Under the pieces are notes generated by a model. It was not told the DNA's origin. It searched no databases and worked only from the letters and a program-made list of their open reading frames with translations. This document shows positions 27,343 to 37,338 of a stretch of DNA of 64,000 bases, piece after piece (the first letter of the stretch is position 1; every line of letters starts with the position of its first letter). The stretch covers positions 62,001 to 126,000 of the forward strand of contig NZ_CDBT01000063.1 of the NCBI RefSeq assembly GCF_000819765.1, in the 5' to 3' direction. This stretch comes from Aeromonas bivalvium. GTDB taxonomy: Bacteria > Pseudomonadota > Gammaproteobacteria > Enterobacterales > Aeromonadaceae. Position numbers and translations under genes: made by a program.

Positions 27343-28095
27343 GTGGAGGCAAGGGCACAAGGGCGCACCAAGGGTGGCTTCATCATAGGGGTCATGTTTT
27401 TCCTCCTGGTGATGATGGGGCTCTACCAGAGCGCGCTGGATGTTAAAGAGTGGCTGACAGATGCCAACCGGTTGCCCATCAGTGCCTTGCTGGTACAGGG
27501 GCAACACCAATATATCAAGGCGGAGGAGTTGCGCAGTGCCGTGCTCGATGGCGATGCGCCGCGCAACTTCTTCGAGCTGGATGTGAATGAACTGCAGGAG
27601 CGCTTGACGGCCCTGCCCTGGGTAGCCCAGGTGTCGGTACGCAAGAAATGGCCCGACAAGATCAAGGTCTACCTCACCGAGCAGGCGGTGGCGGCCCGCT
27701 GGAACGGCAACCGCTTCGTCAATGCCAAGGGGGAGGTGTTCAGCGCCCCCAACAGGGTGAAGAGCCCTTTGATGCAGCTGTCCGGTCCGGATGATCAGGC
27801 GGCCAAGGTACTGGAGACCAGCCGTCAGTTCGAGGCGCAGCTGGCGGAGCGTGGCTACAAGCTGGAGGCGGTCAATCTGACCCCCCGTTACGGCTGGGAG
27901 CTGACGCTGGATAACAATATTCAGCTGTTTGTGGGGCGTTCGGATATGGCGCTCCGTCTGCAGCGATTTATCGATGTCTTCCCTGTCATCGAACCCCGTG
28001 AGCAAGTGGCTTATGTGGACCTTCGATACGACACCGGGATGGCGGTTGGCTGGAAGAAGAACGAAGAGAAAGCGCATGACCAAAACCGCAGATAG
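27343..28095 (+). CDS. ftsQ: Cell division protein FtsQ
   Basis: Bitopic divisome scaffold that recruits FtsL/FtsB. The start is GTG at 27343 with GGGGA about 9 bp upstream. The 250-residue protein has a short basic cytoplasmic tail, one transmembrane helix (FIIGVMFFLLVMMGLYQSAL), a POTRA domain starting ISALLVQGQHQYIKAEEL, and the FtsQ domain with LPWVAQVSVRKKWPDKIKVY and YVDLRYDTGMAVGWK. It overlaps ftsA by 20 bp. Confidence 0.95.
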   Translation: MEARAQGRTKGGFIIGVMFFLLVMMGLYQSALDVKEWLTDANRLPISALLVQGQHQYIKAEELRSAVLDGDAPRNFFELDVNELQERLTALPWVAQVSVRKKWPDKIKVYLTEQAVAARWNGNRFVNAKGEVFSAPNRVKSPLMQLSGPDDQAAKVLETSRQFEAQLAERGYKLEAVNLTPRYGWELTLDNNIQLFVGRSDMALRLQRFIDVFPVIEPREQVAYVDLRYDTGMAVGWKKNEEKAHDQNRR

Positions 28096-29335
28096 AAATC
28101 TGATTGTCGGGCTGGATATCGGCACTACCAAGGTGGCGGTTCTGGTGGGCGAAGTGCTGCCGGACGGTGAGCTCAATGTCATCGGCATGGGCAGCCATAC
28201 CTCCCGCGGCATGGACAAGGGCGGGGTCAACGATCTGGATTCCGTGGTCAAGTCCCTGCGCCGCGCGGTGGAAGAGGCCGAGATGATGGCAGACTGCCAG
28301 ATAAGCTCCGTCTATCTGGGGCTGTCCGGCAAGCACATCGATTGCCGCAACGAGACCGGCATGGTGCCCATCTCCGACGAGGAGGTGACCCAGGAGGACG
28401 TAGACAACGTCATCCATACCGCCAAGTCGGTGCGTCTGTCTGACGAACTGCGGGTGCTGCACGTGCTGCCCCAGGAGTTCGCCATCGACTATCAGGAGGG
28501 CATCAAGAACCCGGTCGGCCTGTCCGGGGTGCGGATGGCCGCCAAGGTGCACCTGATCACCTGCCACAACGACATGGCTCGCAACATCGAGAAGTGTGTG
28601 GAGAAGGTGGGACTGCGGGTGGATCAGCTGATCTTCTCGGCCCTGGCTTCCAGCTATGCGGTGCTGACCGAAGACGAGAAGGAGCTGGGTGTCTGCGTGG
28701 TGGACATAGGTGGCGGCACCATGGACATGTCGCTGTTTACCGGCGGTGCCCTGCGTCACACCAAGGTGATCCCGTATGCCGGCAGCACTGTCACCAGCGA
28801 CATTGCCTACGCCTTCGGCACGCCGCCCCTGGACGCCGAGGCCATCAAGGTGCGCTACGGCTGCGCCCTCGGCCGCCTGGTGAGCAAGGAAGACAACATA
28901 GAGGTGCCCAGCGTCGGCGGACGCCCGGCCCGCAGTCTGCAACGGCAGACCCTGGCCGAGGTGATCGAGCCCCGCTACACCGAGCTGCTCTCCATGATCA
29001 ATGACGAGCTGGTGAAGGTGCAGAGTGAATTGAAACAGCAGGGGGTCAAGCATCAGCTGGCCGCCGGCGTAGTACTGACAGGCGGTGCTGCCCAGATCGA
29101 AGGCATAGTGGAGTGCGCAGAGCAGTTGTTCCAGTGCCAGGTCCGGGTCGGCGAACCCATGAATGTGCGCGGATTGAGCGATTACGTGCAGGCACCAGTC
29201 TACTCGACCGCGGTCGGGTTGCTGCAATACGGCCGTACCCATCAATCCACAGGCAGTAGCAACGATTACACCGCCAAGGCAAGCGTCGGTGGGCTGGTCA
29301 AACGGGTCAGCAACTGGTTGCGCGGCGAGTTCTAA
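28076..29335 (+). CDS. ftsA: Cell division protein FtsA
   Basis: Actin-like ATPase that tethers FtsZ to the membrane. The chosen start, 28076, lies inside the end of ftsQ; the frame extends further upstream but without homology. The 419-residue product has the phosphate-1 motif GLDIGTTKVAVLVGE, the SHS2/1C insertion, VVDIGGGTMDMSLFTGG and VLTGGAAQIEG, and ends in the amphipathic membrane helix VGGLVKRVSNWLRGEF. Confidence 0.97.
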   Translation: MTKTADRNLIVGLDIGTTKVAVLVGEVLPDGELNVIGMGSHTSRGMDKGGVNDLDSVVKSLRRAVEEAEMMADCQISSVYLGLSGKHIDCRNETGMVPISDEEVTQEDVDNVIHTAKSVRLSDELRVLHVLPQEFAIDYQEGIKNPVGLSGVRMAAKVHLITCHNDMARNIEKCVEKVGLRVDQLIFSALASSYAVLTEDEKELGVCVVDIGGGTMDMSLFTGGALRHTKVIPYAGSTVTSDIAYAFGTPPLDAEAIKVRYGCALGRLVSKEDNIEVPSVGGRPARSLQRQTLAEVIEPRYTELLSMINDELVKVQSELKQQGVKHQLAAGVVLTGGAAQIEGIVECAEQLFQCQVRVGEPMNVRGLSDYVQAPVYSTAVGLLQYGRTHQSTGSSNDYTAKASVGGLVKRVSNWLRGEF

Positions 29336-29375
29336 AAGATTTTGCTGAGTCAGGCAAATAAAGCGGAGAGACAAC

Positions 29376-30527
29376 ATGTTTGAATTTATGGATAGCCACA
29401 CGGACGAAGCCGTCATCAAGGTGATTGGCGTGGGTGGCGGCGGTGGTAACGCCGTCGAACACATGGTTCGTCAAAACATCGAGGGTGTTGAGTTCATTAC
29501 CGTCAACACCGACGCCCAGGCACTGCGCAACTCCAGTGCCAACACCACATTGCAGATCGGCGGTGGCATCACCAAGGGTCTGGGTGCCGGGGCCAACCCG
29601 GAAGTGGGTCGCGATGCCGCCATGGAAGACAGGGAAGCACTGCGCGAGCTGCTGACCGGTTCAGACATGGTGTTCATCGCCGCCGGCATGGGGGGGGGTA
29701 CCGGTACCGGTGCCGCCCCCATCGTGGCCGAAGTGGCCCGCGAGATGGGCATTCTGACCGTTGCCGTCGTGACCAAGCCGTTCTCCTTCGAAGGGAAGAA
29801 GCGGATGGGCTTCGCCGCCCACGGTATCGAGGAGCTGTCCAAGAACGTCGACTCCCTGATCACCATCCCCAACGACAAGCTGCTGAAGGTGCTGGGTCGT
29901 GGCATCTCCCTGCTGGACGCCTTCAAGGCGGCCAACGACGTGCTGCTGGGTGCGGTACAGGGCATTGCGGAGCTGATCACCCGTCCTGGCCTCATCAACG
30001 TCGACTTCGCGGACGTGCGTACCGTGATGCGCGAGATGGGCACCGCCATGATGGGGACAGGTTCCGCCTCCGGTGACGACCGTGCCGAGGAAGCGGCCGA
30101 GAAGGCCATCTCCAGCCCGCTGCTGGAAGACGTGGATCTGGCCGGTGCCCGTGGCATCCTGGTCAACATCACCGCCGGCATGGACATGACCATCGAAGAG
30201 TTCGAGACCGTGGGCAACGCGGTCAAGGCCTTCGCCTCCGAGAACGCTACCGTGGTGGTGGGTACTGTTATCGACCCGGAGATGCAGGACGAGCTGCGGG
30301 TGACCGTGGTCGCGACCGGCATCGGTGCCGAGCGCAAGAGCGACATCACGCTCGTAAAAAACAACATGGTCCAGGAGCGTCCGGCCCGTCAGCCTCTGAT
30401 CAGCGAAGCCCTGCAGTCTCGCGTGATGGAAGAGGCCCCGGCCAAGGTGGTGAACGCCGAGCCGCAAGCTCGTCGCGAACCGGATTATCTCGATATTCCG
30501 GCTTTCCTGCGCAAGCAGGCAGACTAA
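29376..30527 (+). CDS. ftsZ: Cell division GTPase FtsZ
   Basis: Tubulin homologue that forms the Z ring. The 383-residue protein contains the GTP-binding GGGTGTG signature (106-112), the T7-loop region with LINVDFADVRTVM, and the conserved C-terminal peptide PDYLDIPAFLRKQ that binds FtsA and ZapD, preceded by a short linker. ZapD is encoded at 37339-38061 in this window. Confidence 0.98.
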   Translation: MFEFMDSHTDEAVIKVIGVGGGGGNAVEHMVRQNIEGVEFITVNTDAQALRNSSANTTLQIGGGITKGLGAGANPEVGRDAAMEDREALRELLTGSDMVFIAAGMGGGTGTGAAPIVAEVAREMGILTVAVVTKPFSFEGKKRMGFAAHGIEELSKNVDSLITIPNDKLLKVLGRGISLLDAFKAANDVLLGAVQGIAELITRPGLINVDFADVRTVMREMGTAMMGTGSASGDDRAEEAAEKAISSPLLEDVDLAGARGILVNITAGMDMTIEEFETVGNAVKAFASENATVVVGTVIDPEMQDELRVTVVATGIGAERKSDITLVKNNMVQERPARQPLISEALQSRVMEEAPAKVVNAEPQARREPDYLDIPAFLRKQAD

Positions 30528-30558
30528 GCCTCTAACGAGGCTGGTTTGTTTGTTGTTT
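30527..30558 (+). terminator. Attenuator-like hairpin after ftsZ
   Basis: 6-bp stem AGCCTC / GAGGCT with a 4-nt loop beginning at the ftsZ stop codon, followed by GGTTTGTTTGTTGTTT. The short stem and broken T-tract suggest partial termination before lpxC. Confidence 0.5.
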
Positions 30559-30575
30559 AAGGAATGTGCTAAGAT
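30546..30575 (+). promoter_or_regulatory. Candidate lpxC promoter
   Basis: -35-like TTGTTT (30546-30551), 18-bp spacer and an extended -10 TGCTAAGAT with hexamer TAAGAT (30570-30575), 48 bp before the lpxC ATG. It overlaps the ftsZ attenuator tail. Confidence 0.5.
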
Positions 30576-30622
30576 GGCCCGTCAACGACCATCTGGTCCG
30601 GAATTTAGCTGTGGATACGCCC

Positions 30623-31546
30623 ATGATTAGACAAAGAACCTTGAAAACGAGTGTCCAGGCCACTGGTGTGGGCCTGCATTCGGGCCGGAAAGTCACGATG
30701 ACGTTCCGTCCGGCACCTGTGAACACAGGGATCGTTTACTTGCGTACCGATCTGAATCCTGTGGTAGAGCTGCCAGCCAATGCCGACCAGGTGCGCGATA
30801 CCGTACTCTGTACCGCTCTGGTCAATGAGGCCGGTGTGCGTGTCTCCACCATAGAGCACCTCTCCGCTGCCCTGGCCGGGATGGGGATCGACAACCTCTA
30901 CGTCGAGGTTGATGCCCCCGAAATCCCGGTGATGGACGGCAGTGCACACCCCTTCATCTACCTGCTGCAGGAAGTCGGGATCCGTGAACAGAATGCGCCC
31001 AAGCAATTTGTGCGGATCAAGCAGAGCATCCGGGTTGAAGACGGCGACAAGTGGGCGGAATTCCACCCCTATCGCAACGGCTTCAAAATGGATCTCGAGA
31101 TCGACTTCCAGCACCCTGTGTTCGAAGGCCGCAACCAGCGTTGTGTACTGGATTTCTCCGGCGCCTCTTTCGTCAAAGAGATCAGCCGGGCCCGTACCTT
31201 CGGTTTCATGCGTGACATCGAATACCTGCGTTCCCAGAACCTGGCCCTGGGCGGAAGCCTGGAAAACGCCGTGGTGCTGGATGACTATCGAGTGCTGAAC
31301 GAAGATGGTTTGCGCTACGAAGACGAGTTCGTCAAGCACAAGATGCTGGATGCCATCGGTGATCTGTACATGTGCAACCGCAGCATCATCGGCGAATTCC
31401 GCGCCTACAAGACGGGCCATGCCCTGAACAACAAGCTGCTGCGTGCCCTGCTGGCCCAGCAGGAGGCATGGGAACTGGTGACCTTCGAGGGTGAGGGCGA
31501 CAAAGCGCCGATCGCTTACTACGACAACGGTCTGGTTCTGGCCTGA
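30623..31546 (+). CDS. lpxC: UDP-3-O-acyl-N-acetylglucosamine deacetylase LpxC
   Basis: Zinc enzyme of the committed step of lipid A synthesis. From ATG 30623 the product (307 residues) begins [20 protein letters not shown], matching the E. coli start. Zinc ligands are H79 in [12 protein letters not shown] and H239/D243 in [12 protein letters not shown]. The length is close to E. coli (305). A terminator follows. Confidence 0.98.
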   Translation: MIRQRTLKTSVQATGVGLHSGRKVTMTFRPAPVNTGIVYLRTDLNPVVELPANADQVRDTVLCTALVNEAGVRVSTIEHLSAALAGMGIDNLYVEVDAPEIPVMDGSAHPFIYLLQEVGIREQNAPKQFVRIKQSIRVEDGDKWAEFHPYRNGFKMDLEIDFQHPVFEGRNQRCVLDFSGASFVKEISRARTFGFMRDIEYLRSQNLALGGSLENAVVLDDYRVLNEDGLRYEDEFVKHKMLDAIGDLYMCNRSIIGEFRAYKTGHALNNKLLRALLAQQEAWELVTFEGEGDKAPIAYYDNGLVLA

Positions 31547-31553
31547 TAGTGCA

Positions 31554-31600
31554 ACAGGACGTCGGTCTCCTCTCCGCGCCGACGTCCTGTCATTTGTTTA
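31554..31600 (+). terminator. lpxC terminator
   Basis: Perfect 12-bp stem ACAGGACGTCGG / CCGACGTCCTGT with a 13-nt loop, followed by CATTTGTTTATT, 7 bp after the lpxC stop. Confidence 0.8.
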
Positions 31601-31683
31601 TTCCATCCTTTAATACCGATTATCTCCCGGTTTTATTGCCCGTGCAGGCTGCTGACCTCACCTGACCGAGAAGACAGATTTCT

Positions 31684-32589
31684 ATGAGCATTACCCTGAT
31701 CCTCAATGGCAAGCAGCGGCGCAAGCTGCACTTCCCCAAACAACGTCTGGCCTGGGTCGGCGGTCTCTTTCTTTCTATTCTGGTGCTGGGGTCTGTCCTG
31801 CTATGGCAGAGCTGGCATCAGAAAATGGCTGCCCTCGAGCTGGCGCTGGTTCAAGCAGAGCAGCAGCAGGCGAGTCAAACTACCGAGCAGGCCCGTGAAC
31901 AGCTCGCCATGCTGGCGGCTCAGGTGGGCACCATGCAGGGTCAGCTCGGCCGGCTCAATGCCCTCGGCGAGCGCCTGACCGAACAGGCGGATCTCGATCC
32001 GGACGAATTCAACTTCAAAGAGCTGCCTCCCATGGGCGGCCCCTCCTATGATGCCGATCTCGAGGTGAACCTGGATGAGCTGCAAAGCTCCATGGCCCAC
32101 CTCAGCAAACAGCTCAGCAGCCGCGAAGAACAGCTGTCGGTACTTGAATCTTTCATGCTCAATCACCATATCACTGACGCGGGCTTCATCTCCGGCTCGC
32201 CGGTGCAGCAGGAGCGAGTCTGGATCAGCTCGGGGTTTGGTGGCCGGGTCGATCCTTTCAACGGCCGCGCCAAGATGCACAAGGGAGTGGATTTTCGTGG
32301 CAAGCCGGGCACCCCCATACTGGCGACCGGCAAGGGGATCGTCAGCTGGGCTGGGCGTCACCCGGAATTTGGCAACATGGTGGAGGTCAACCACGGCAAT
32401 GGCCTGGTGACCCGTTATGCCCACAACTCCAAGCTGCTGGTGGAGGTGGGCACGCTAGTCGATCAGGGTCAGAAGATAGCCCTGATGGGACGTACCGGTC
32501 GCGCGACCGGGGTTCATTTGCATTACGAAGTGTTGAAAGATGGTCGTCAGGTCAACCCCAGTCGATTTCTCAATGCCAGACGGGGTTAG
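31684..32589 (+). CDS. M23-family peptidoglycan endopeptidase, membrane anchored
   Basis: LytM/M23 zinc metallopeptidase. The 301-residue protein has one N-terminal transmembrane helix (LAWVGGLFLSILVLGSVLLW), a coiled coil (about residues 50-105), and the C-terminal M23 domain with HKGVDFRGKPG (H and D ligands) and HLHYEVLKDG (HxH), so it appears catalytically complete. It lies between lpxC and secA, where E. coli has secM; no SecM-like arrest sequence is present. I infer a cell-wall hydrolase of the NlpD/MepM type, or an activator-like role in division. Confidence 0.87.
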   Translation: MSITLILNGKQRRKLHFPKQRLAWVGGLFLSILVLGSVLLWQSWHQKMAALELALVQAEQQQASQTTEQAREQLAMLAAQVGTMQGQLGRLNALGERLTEQADLDPDEFNFKELPPMGGPSYDADLEVNLDELQSSMAHLSKQLSSREEQLSVLESFMLNHHITDAGFISGSPVQQERVWISSGFGGRVDPFNGRAKMHKGVDFRGKPGTPILATGKGIVSWAGRHPEFGNMVEVNHGNGLVTRYAHNSKLLVEVGTLVDQGQKIALMGRTGRATGVHLHYEVLKDGRQVNPSRFLNARRG

Positions 32590-32646
32590 GTTTTTTTCTC
32601 TCCAGTTCCAGTGACGGAACCTTATAACCAGAAATAGTTGGTACCC

Positions 32647-35367
32647 ATGATTAGCACACTGCTTACCAAGATTATCGGCAGCCGGAACGACAGAACGCTC
32701 AAGGCTTTGCGCAAAATTGTAAAACAGATCAATGCGATGGAGCCTCAGTTCGAGGCGCTGTCCGATGCCGAGCTGCAGGCCAAGACGGCCGAGTACCGTC
32801 AGCGTCTGGAGCAGGGGGAGACGCTTGAACAGTTGTTGCCTGAAGCGTTCGCCACGGTGCGCGAGGCGTCTCGCCGGGTCTTTGGCATGCGTCACTTCGA
32901 CGTCCAGCTGATCGGTGGCATGGTGCTCAACTCCAACCGCATCGCCGAGATGAAGACGGGCGAAGGCAAGACCCTCACCGCGACCCTGCCGGCCTATCTG
33001 AATGCCCTGAGCGGTCGCGGCGTGCACGTGGTGACGGTGAACGACTATCTGGCCAAGCGTGATGCGGAGGCGAACCGTCCCCTGTTCACCTTCCTCGGCC
33101 TGACCGTGGATTGCAACGTGCCCGGCATGGATGCGTCCCAGAAGCGCGACGCCTACGCCGCCGACATCACCTACGGTACCAACAACGAATTCGGTTTCGA
33201 CTACCTGCGCGACAACATGGCGTTTTCGCCCGAGCAGCGGGTGCAGCGCCCGCTCAACTACGCCCTGGTGGATGAGGTGGATTCCGTGCTCATCGATGAG
33301 GCGCGCACCCCGCTCATCATCTCGGGTCCGGCGGAAGACAGCTCCGCCATGTATATCCAGATCAACAAGCTGATCCCGCTGCTGGTCAAGCAGGACAAGG
33401 AAGATTCGGAAGAGTACACCGGTGACGGCCACTACACGGTGGACGAGAAGAACCGCCAGGCGCTGCTGACCGAGAACGGCCAGATCTTCGTGGAAGAGCT
33501 GCTCAAGAAAGAGGGGCTGCTGGCAGAGGAAGACTCTCTCTTCTCCGCCACCAACATCAGCCTGCTGCACCACGTCAACGCCGGTCTGCGGGCCCATACC
33601 CTGTTCGAGCGCAACGTCGACTATATCGTCCAGAAGGACGAGATCGTCATCGTCGACGAGCACACCGGCCGCACCATGCCGGGTCGTCGCTGGTCAGACG
33701 GTCTGCACCAGGCGGTGGAGGCGAAGGAAGGGGTCAAGATCCAGAACGAGAACCAGACCCTGGCCTCCATCACCTTCCAGAACTACTTCCGTCTGTACGA
33801 CAAACTGGCGGGCATGACGGGGACGGCGGATACCGAAGCCTTCGAATTCCAGCAGATCTACGGCCTGGATACCGTGGTCATCCCGACCAACCGTCCCATG
33901 GTACGCAAGGACATGGGCGATCTGGTCTATCTGACGGCACAAGAAAAGTATGCCGCCATCGTCGAGGACATCCGTGGCTGCGTCGAGCGCGGCCAGCCGG
34001 TGCTGGTGGGTACCGTCTCCATCGAGAACTCCGAACTGCTGTCCGGCATCCTGACCAGGGAGAACATCCCCCACAAGGTGTTGAACGCCAAGTTCCACGC
34101 CATGGAGGCGGAGATCGTCGCCCAGGCGGGCCAGACCGGCGCCGTCACCATCGCCACCAACATGGCCGGTCGGGGTACCGATATTGTGCTGGGGGGCAAC
34201 TGGCAGGCGGAGATAGCCGCGCTGGAGTCTCCGAGCGAGGCACAGATCAACGAGATCAAGGCCGCCTGGAAACTGCGTCATGACGCCGTGCTCGAGGCCG
34301 GTGGCCTGCACATCATAGGCACCGAGCGTCACGAATCCCGCCGGATCGACAACCAGCTGCGCGGCCGCTCCGGTCGTCAGGGTGACCCGGGTTCCTCCCG
34401 CTTCTACCTCTCCATGGAAGATCAGCTGATGCGGATCTTCGCCTCCGACCGCGTGACCGGCATGATGAAGAAGCTGGGCATGGAAGAGGGCGAAGCCATC
34501 GAGCACCCCTGGGTGACCAAGGCCATCGAGAATGCCCAGCGCAAGGTGGAGGGTCGCAACTTCGACATCCGCAAGAACCTGCTGGAATTCGATGACGTGG
34601 CCAACGACCAGCGCAAGGTGGTCTACGAGCAGCGCAACGAATTGCTGGAAACCAACGACATCTCCGAGACCATCCGCATCATTCGCGATGACGTCTATGG
34701 CGCCGTCATCGACGAATATATTCCGCCCCAGTCCCTGGAAGAGATGTGGGACGTGCCGGGCCTGGAGACCCGCCTGGCCTCTGACTTTGGCCTGGTTCTG
34801 CCGATCCAGCAGTGGCTGGCGGCGGATGACAAGCTGTATGAAGAGAAGCTGCGCGAGCGCATCCTGGAAGAGGCTGCCAAGCTCTATGCCCGCAAGGAAG
34901 AGCTGGTCGGCTTCGAGGTGCTGCGCAACTTCGAGAAGGCGGTGATGCTGCAGACCCTGGATGGCCTGTGGAAGGAGCATCTGGCCGCCATGGATCACCT
35001 GCGTCAGGGTATCCATCTGCGCGGCTACGCCCAGAAGAACCCCAAGCAGGAGTACAAGCGCGAGTCCTTCGATCTGTTCACCCAGATGCTGGAGACCCTC
35101 AAGCGCGACGTGGTCAGCATACTGAGCCGGGTCCAGGTGCAGGAGCGGGACGTGGAGGCGATGGAAGAGCAGCAGCGCCAGCAGGCGGAAGCCGCTCCCC
35201 GCACCTATACCCATGCCAACGCCCAGGATCCACTGGCGCAGGAGGGGGCCGAGGAGGGCGATGCCAGGACCACCTTCGTGCGTGACGAGCAGAAGATAGG
35301 TCGCAACGACCCCTGCCCCTGCGGCTCCGGCAAGAAGTACAAGCACTGTCACGGTCAGTTGACCTGA
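32647..35367 (+). CDS. secA: Preprotein translocase ATPase SecA
   Basis: Motor that drives secretory proteins through SecYEG. From ATG 32647 the 906-residue protein begins [19 protein letters not shown] as in E. coli; a TTG three codons earlier is less likely. Walker A is [13 protein letters not shown] (102-114), the DEAD-type box appears as [14 protein letters not shown], the second domain has [14 protein letters not shown] and [19 protein letters not shown], and the C-terminal zinc/SecB-binding tail is [14 protein letters not shown]. The 57-bp upstream leader has a small hairpin but no secM. Confidence 0.98.
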   Translation: MISTLLTKIIGSRNDRTLKALRKIVKQINAMEPQFEALSDAELQAKTAEYRQRLEQGETLEQLLPEAFATVREASRRVFGMRHFDVQLIGGMVLNSNRIAEMKTGEGKTLTATLPAYLNALSGRGVHVVTVNDYLAKRDAEANRPLFTFLGLTVDCNVPGMDASQKRDAYAADITYGTNNEFGFDYLRDNMAFSPEQRVQRPLNYALVDEVDSVLIDEARTPLIISGPAEDSSAMYIQINKLIPLLVKQDKEDSEEYTGDGHYTVDEKNRQALLTENGQIFVEELLKKEGLLAEEDSLFSATNISLLHHVNAGLRAHTLFERNVDYIVQKDEIVIVDEHTGRTMPGRRWSDGLHQAVEAKEGVKIQNENQTLASITFQNYFRLYDKLAGMTGTADTEAFEFQQIYGLDTVVIPTNRPMVRKDMGDLVYLTAQEKYAAIVEDIRGCVERGQPVLVGTVSIENSELLSGILTRENIPHKVLNAKFHAMEAEIVAQAGQTGAVTIATNMAGRGTDIVLGGNWQAEIAALESPSEAQINEIKAAWKLRHDAVLEAGGLHIIGTERHESRRIDNQLRGRSGRQGDPGSSRFYLSMEDQLMRIFASDRVTGMMKKLGMEEGEAIEHPWVTKAIENAQRKVEGRNFDIRKNLLEFDDVANDQRKVVYEQRNELLETNDISETIRIIRDDVYGAVIDEYIPPQSLEEMWDVPGLETRLASDFGLVLPIQQWLAADDKLYEEKLRERILEEAAKLYARKEELVGFEVLRNFEKAVMLQTLDGLWKEHLAAMDHLRQGIHLRGYAQKNPKQEYKRESFDLFTQMLETLKRDVVSILSRVQVQERDVEAMEEQQRQQAEAAPRTYTHANAQDPLAQEGAEEGDARTTFVRDEQKIGRNDPCPCGSGKKYKHCHGQLT

Positions 35368-35380
35368 CGCGCTATGCTGA

Positions 35381-35414
35381 TGAATGCACCGCCTCCGGGC
35401 GGTGCATTCATTTG
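35381..35414 (+). terminator. secA terminator
   Basis: 13-bp perfect stem TGAATGCACCGCC / GGCGGTGCATTCA with a TCCG tetraloop, followed by TTTG. It is very stable, although the T-tract is short. Confidence 0.8.
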
Positions 35415-35440
35415 AGGGTCATCAAGGAGGAGGGCTGAGG

Positions 35441-36625
35441 ATGAGCAAGCTGCCGACGGGATGGGACGGGGAGGCGCAGGACGACTGGTTGCGGGGCCAT
35501 CGTCAGGAGGCGATCCAGCGGGTGCTGGCACGGCTGAACGGGGAACCGCTCAAGCCGGTGCCCCTGCAACTGCAGTTTGCCTATTACCTCTTCCTGTCCG
35601 GGGATCCGGCCTCGGCCGCCCAGGTGCTGACCCTGGCCCATCAGGCCGCCCCCGACAACGACGAGGTGCTGCGCAACCTGTGCGTCTGCCTGTCGCGCTC
35701 GGGTCAGCACGAGAGGGCGGTGGCGCACCTGACCGAGCTGGCGGCGCGGGATCCGGCAGACGCCCTGGTCCAGGACGGGCTCTGCACCTCCCTCGCCAGG
35801 CTCGGACGTCACGGCGAGGCGGTGCGGGCCGGGACCCGGGCACTGTGCCTCAAGGACGAGGCGGCCGGACACGCCGTCGCGGGCTGGGCACTGCCGGCAG
35901 AGGGGCCGGATGCCTGGCTGGCCGGGCAGGGGGACAAACCCTTCGTCATCGCCTTCTCCCTGTGGGGGGCAAACCCCCGCTACCTGAGAGGGGCCCTCGA
36001 CAACGTGCTGGCCGCCCCTTACCTCTACCCCGGCTGGCGGCTGCGCTTCTATGTGGATGAGAGCGTGCCGGCGGAGCTGCTGGCCTGCCTGCAGGAGCAG
36101 GGCGCCGAAATCCGGATGCAGCCCCATGGCCAGTCCCTGCGCCAGCGTCTGTGCTGGCGTTTTCAGGTGGCCAATGATCCCGGGGTTGGCCGCTTCCTGG
36201 TGCGGGATGTGGACTCGGTGCCGGGTGTGCGCGAGCGGGTCGCCGTCGATGGCTGGCTTGCATCGGGGCGCTGGTTTCATATCATGCGTGACTGGTGGAG
36301 CCACACCGATCTGGTGCTGGCGGGCATGTGGGGCGGGGTGGCCGGGGTATTGCCGCCCCTGGCGCCCCTGCTAGAGGCCTATCGGCCCGGCGTCATGGAG
36401 ACGCCCAATATCGACCAGTGGTTCTTGCGGGACTGTCTGTGGCGCTATCTGCGCCAGAGCAGCCTGGTCCAGGATCGCTGCTTCAGCCCCCCTGGGGCCC
36501 AGCCATGGCCACTGCCCGCCCCGGAAGGGAGCGAGCATGTGGGTCAGGATATGTTCACGGCGCAGGGGGAACGCCAGGCCCGGCGCCTGGCCCCCTGGAT
36601 CGCCAGGTTGTCGTGCTTAGGTTGA
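35441..36625 (+). CDS. TPR protein with a putative glycosyltransferase-like C-terminal domain
   Basis: I do not recognise a named gene. ATG 35441 has AAGGAGGAGG about 12 bp upstream, and the product has 394 residues. Residues about 45-145 look like three TPR units (YYLFLSGDPASAAQVLTLAH; LCVCLSRSGQHERAVAHL; LCTSLARLGRHGEAV). Residues about 165-340 look like a nucleotide-sugar transferase fold: FVIAFSLWGANPRYLRGAL, YPGWRLRFYVDESVP and the acidic RDVDSVPG that could be a DxD-type metal site. There is no signal or membrane segment. I infer modification of a glycan or protein, but the substrate is unknown. Confidence 0.65.
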   Translation: MSKLPTGWDGEAQDDWLRGHRQEAIQRVLARLNGEPLKPVPLQLQFAYYLFLSGDPASAAQVLTLAHQAAPDNDEVLRNLCVCLSRSGQHERAVAHLTELAARDPADALVQDGLCTSLARLGRHGEAVRAGTRALCLKDEAAGHAVAGWALPAEGPDAWLAGQGDKPFVIAFSLWGANPRYLRGALDNVLAAPYLYPGWRLRFYVDESVPAELLACLQEQGAEIRMQPHGQSLRQRLCWRFQVANDPGVGRFLVRDVDSVPGVRERVAVDGWLASGRWFHIMRDWWSHTDLVLAGMWGGVAGVLPPLAPLLEAYRPGVMETPNIDQWFLRDCLWRYLRQSSLVQDRCFSPPGAQPWPLPAPEGSEHVGQDMFTAQGERQARRLAPWIARLSCLG

Positions 36626-36633
36626 GGATTGAG

Positions 36634-37041
36634 ATGGAACAGAAGAAGCGGATATGGGTAGCGGTCGGCGTCATCGAGAACGAACGGGGTGACATCTTCA
36701 TCGCAAAGCGCTCTTCGGATCGCCATCAGGGGGATCGCTGGGAGTTCCCGGGGGGTAAGGTGGAAGCGGGAGAGGATCTGCTGGCGGCCCTGGACAGGGA
36801 GCTGTGGGAGGAGATCGGCATCCGGGTCGAGGATTGCGCCCCCTTCATGGAGCTCCATCACGACTACCCGGAGAAGCAGGTACTGCTGGATATCTGGAAG
36901 GTGACCCGTTTTCGCGGCGAACCGTTTGGCAAGGAGGGCCAGGAGTGCCGCTGGGTACCGCTGGCGGAGCTGGCCGAGTATCAGTTTCCCGATGCCAACG
37001 GCCCCATAGTCGCGCGGCTGCAGGGTGCGGCGAGAGGGTAA
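36634..37041 (+). CDS. mutT: 8-oxo-dGTP diphosphatase MutT
   Basis: Nudix hydrolase that removes 8-oxo-dGTP from the nucleotide pool. The 135-residue protein has a full Nudix box GGKVEAGEDLLAALDRELWE followed by EIG (Gx5Ex7REUxEExGU). In E. coli mutT also follows secA. ATG 36634 is selected because the frame before it is continuous but lacks homology. It ends in front of a bidirectional terminator. Confidence 0.93.
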   Translation: MEQKKRIWVAVGVIENERGDIFIAKRSSDRHQGDRWEFPGGKVEAGEDLLAALDRELWEEIGIRVEDCAPFMELHHDYPEKQVLLDIWKVTRFRGEPFGKEGQECRWVPLAELAEYQFPDANGPIVARLQGAARG

Positions 37042-37047
37042 AACAAG

Positions 37048-37070
37048 AAAGGGCCATGGGCCCTTTTTTG
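37048..37070 (+). terminator. Bidirectional terminator between mutT and yacG
   Basis: Stem AAAGGGCC / GGCCCTTT with a 3-nt loop, T-run TTTTTTG on the plus strand and CTTGTTTT on the minus strand. It serves both convergent genes. Confidence 0.85.
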
Positions 37071-37083
37071 TTGTCGGCAACGC

Positions 37084-37278
37084 TTAGCGCCACTCCTCGC
37101 CGGCATCCGGATCCGGCAGCAGATCCGGGTTGATCTCCCCCGGGATCCGCTTCTCTTCATCGGCCCACTCACCGAGGTCGATCAGCTGGCAGCGTTTGCT
37201 GCAGAAGGGACGAAACGGGCTCTGGGGCCCCCATTCCACTTGGGTTTGACAGGTTGGGCAGTTGACCTTGGTGACCAT
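37084..37278 (-). CDS. yacG: DNA gyrase inhibitor / zinc-binding protein YacG
   Basis: Small zinc protein (64 residues) reported to bind GyrB and inhibit gyrase. It shows the CPTC and CSKRC zinc ligands, [20 protein letters not shown] and the EEKRIPG tail typical of the family. The start is ATG 37278 with GAGGAG upstream; an in-frame TTG six codons earlier is rejected. It is downstream of zapD, as in E. coli (coaE-zapD-yacG). Confidence 0.95.
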   Translation of the reverse strand: MVTKVNCPTCQTQVEWGPQSPFRPFCSKRCQLIDLGEWADEEKRIPGEINPDLLPDPDAGEEWR

Positions 37279-37338
37279 GGGCTCCTCGGCGGACAAAAGA
37301 TGAAGGGGGCGGGCGGGAGCCGGGCTCCCGTCCGCAGT

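Noticed and set aside
25723-28251. Long minus-strand open frame (842 codons) opposite murC-ftsQ
   Set aside because: Antisense shadow of high-GC codon usage. The product is H/G/Q/L-rich without domains, and the plus strand has well-identified genes.
33694-35352. 552-codon minus-strand frame opposite secA
   Set aside because: Shadow of secA; no start signal, low-complexity H/L/Q composition.
37279-37296. Upstream TTG start for yacG
   Set aside because: It would add six residues not found in the family, and the GAGGAG lies between it and the ATG that it serves.
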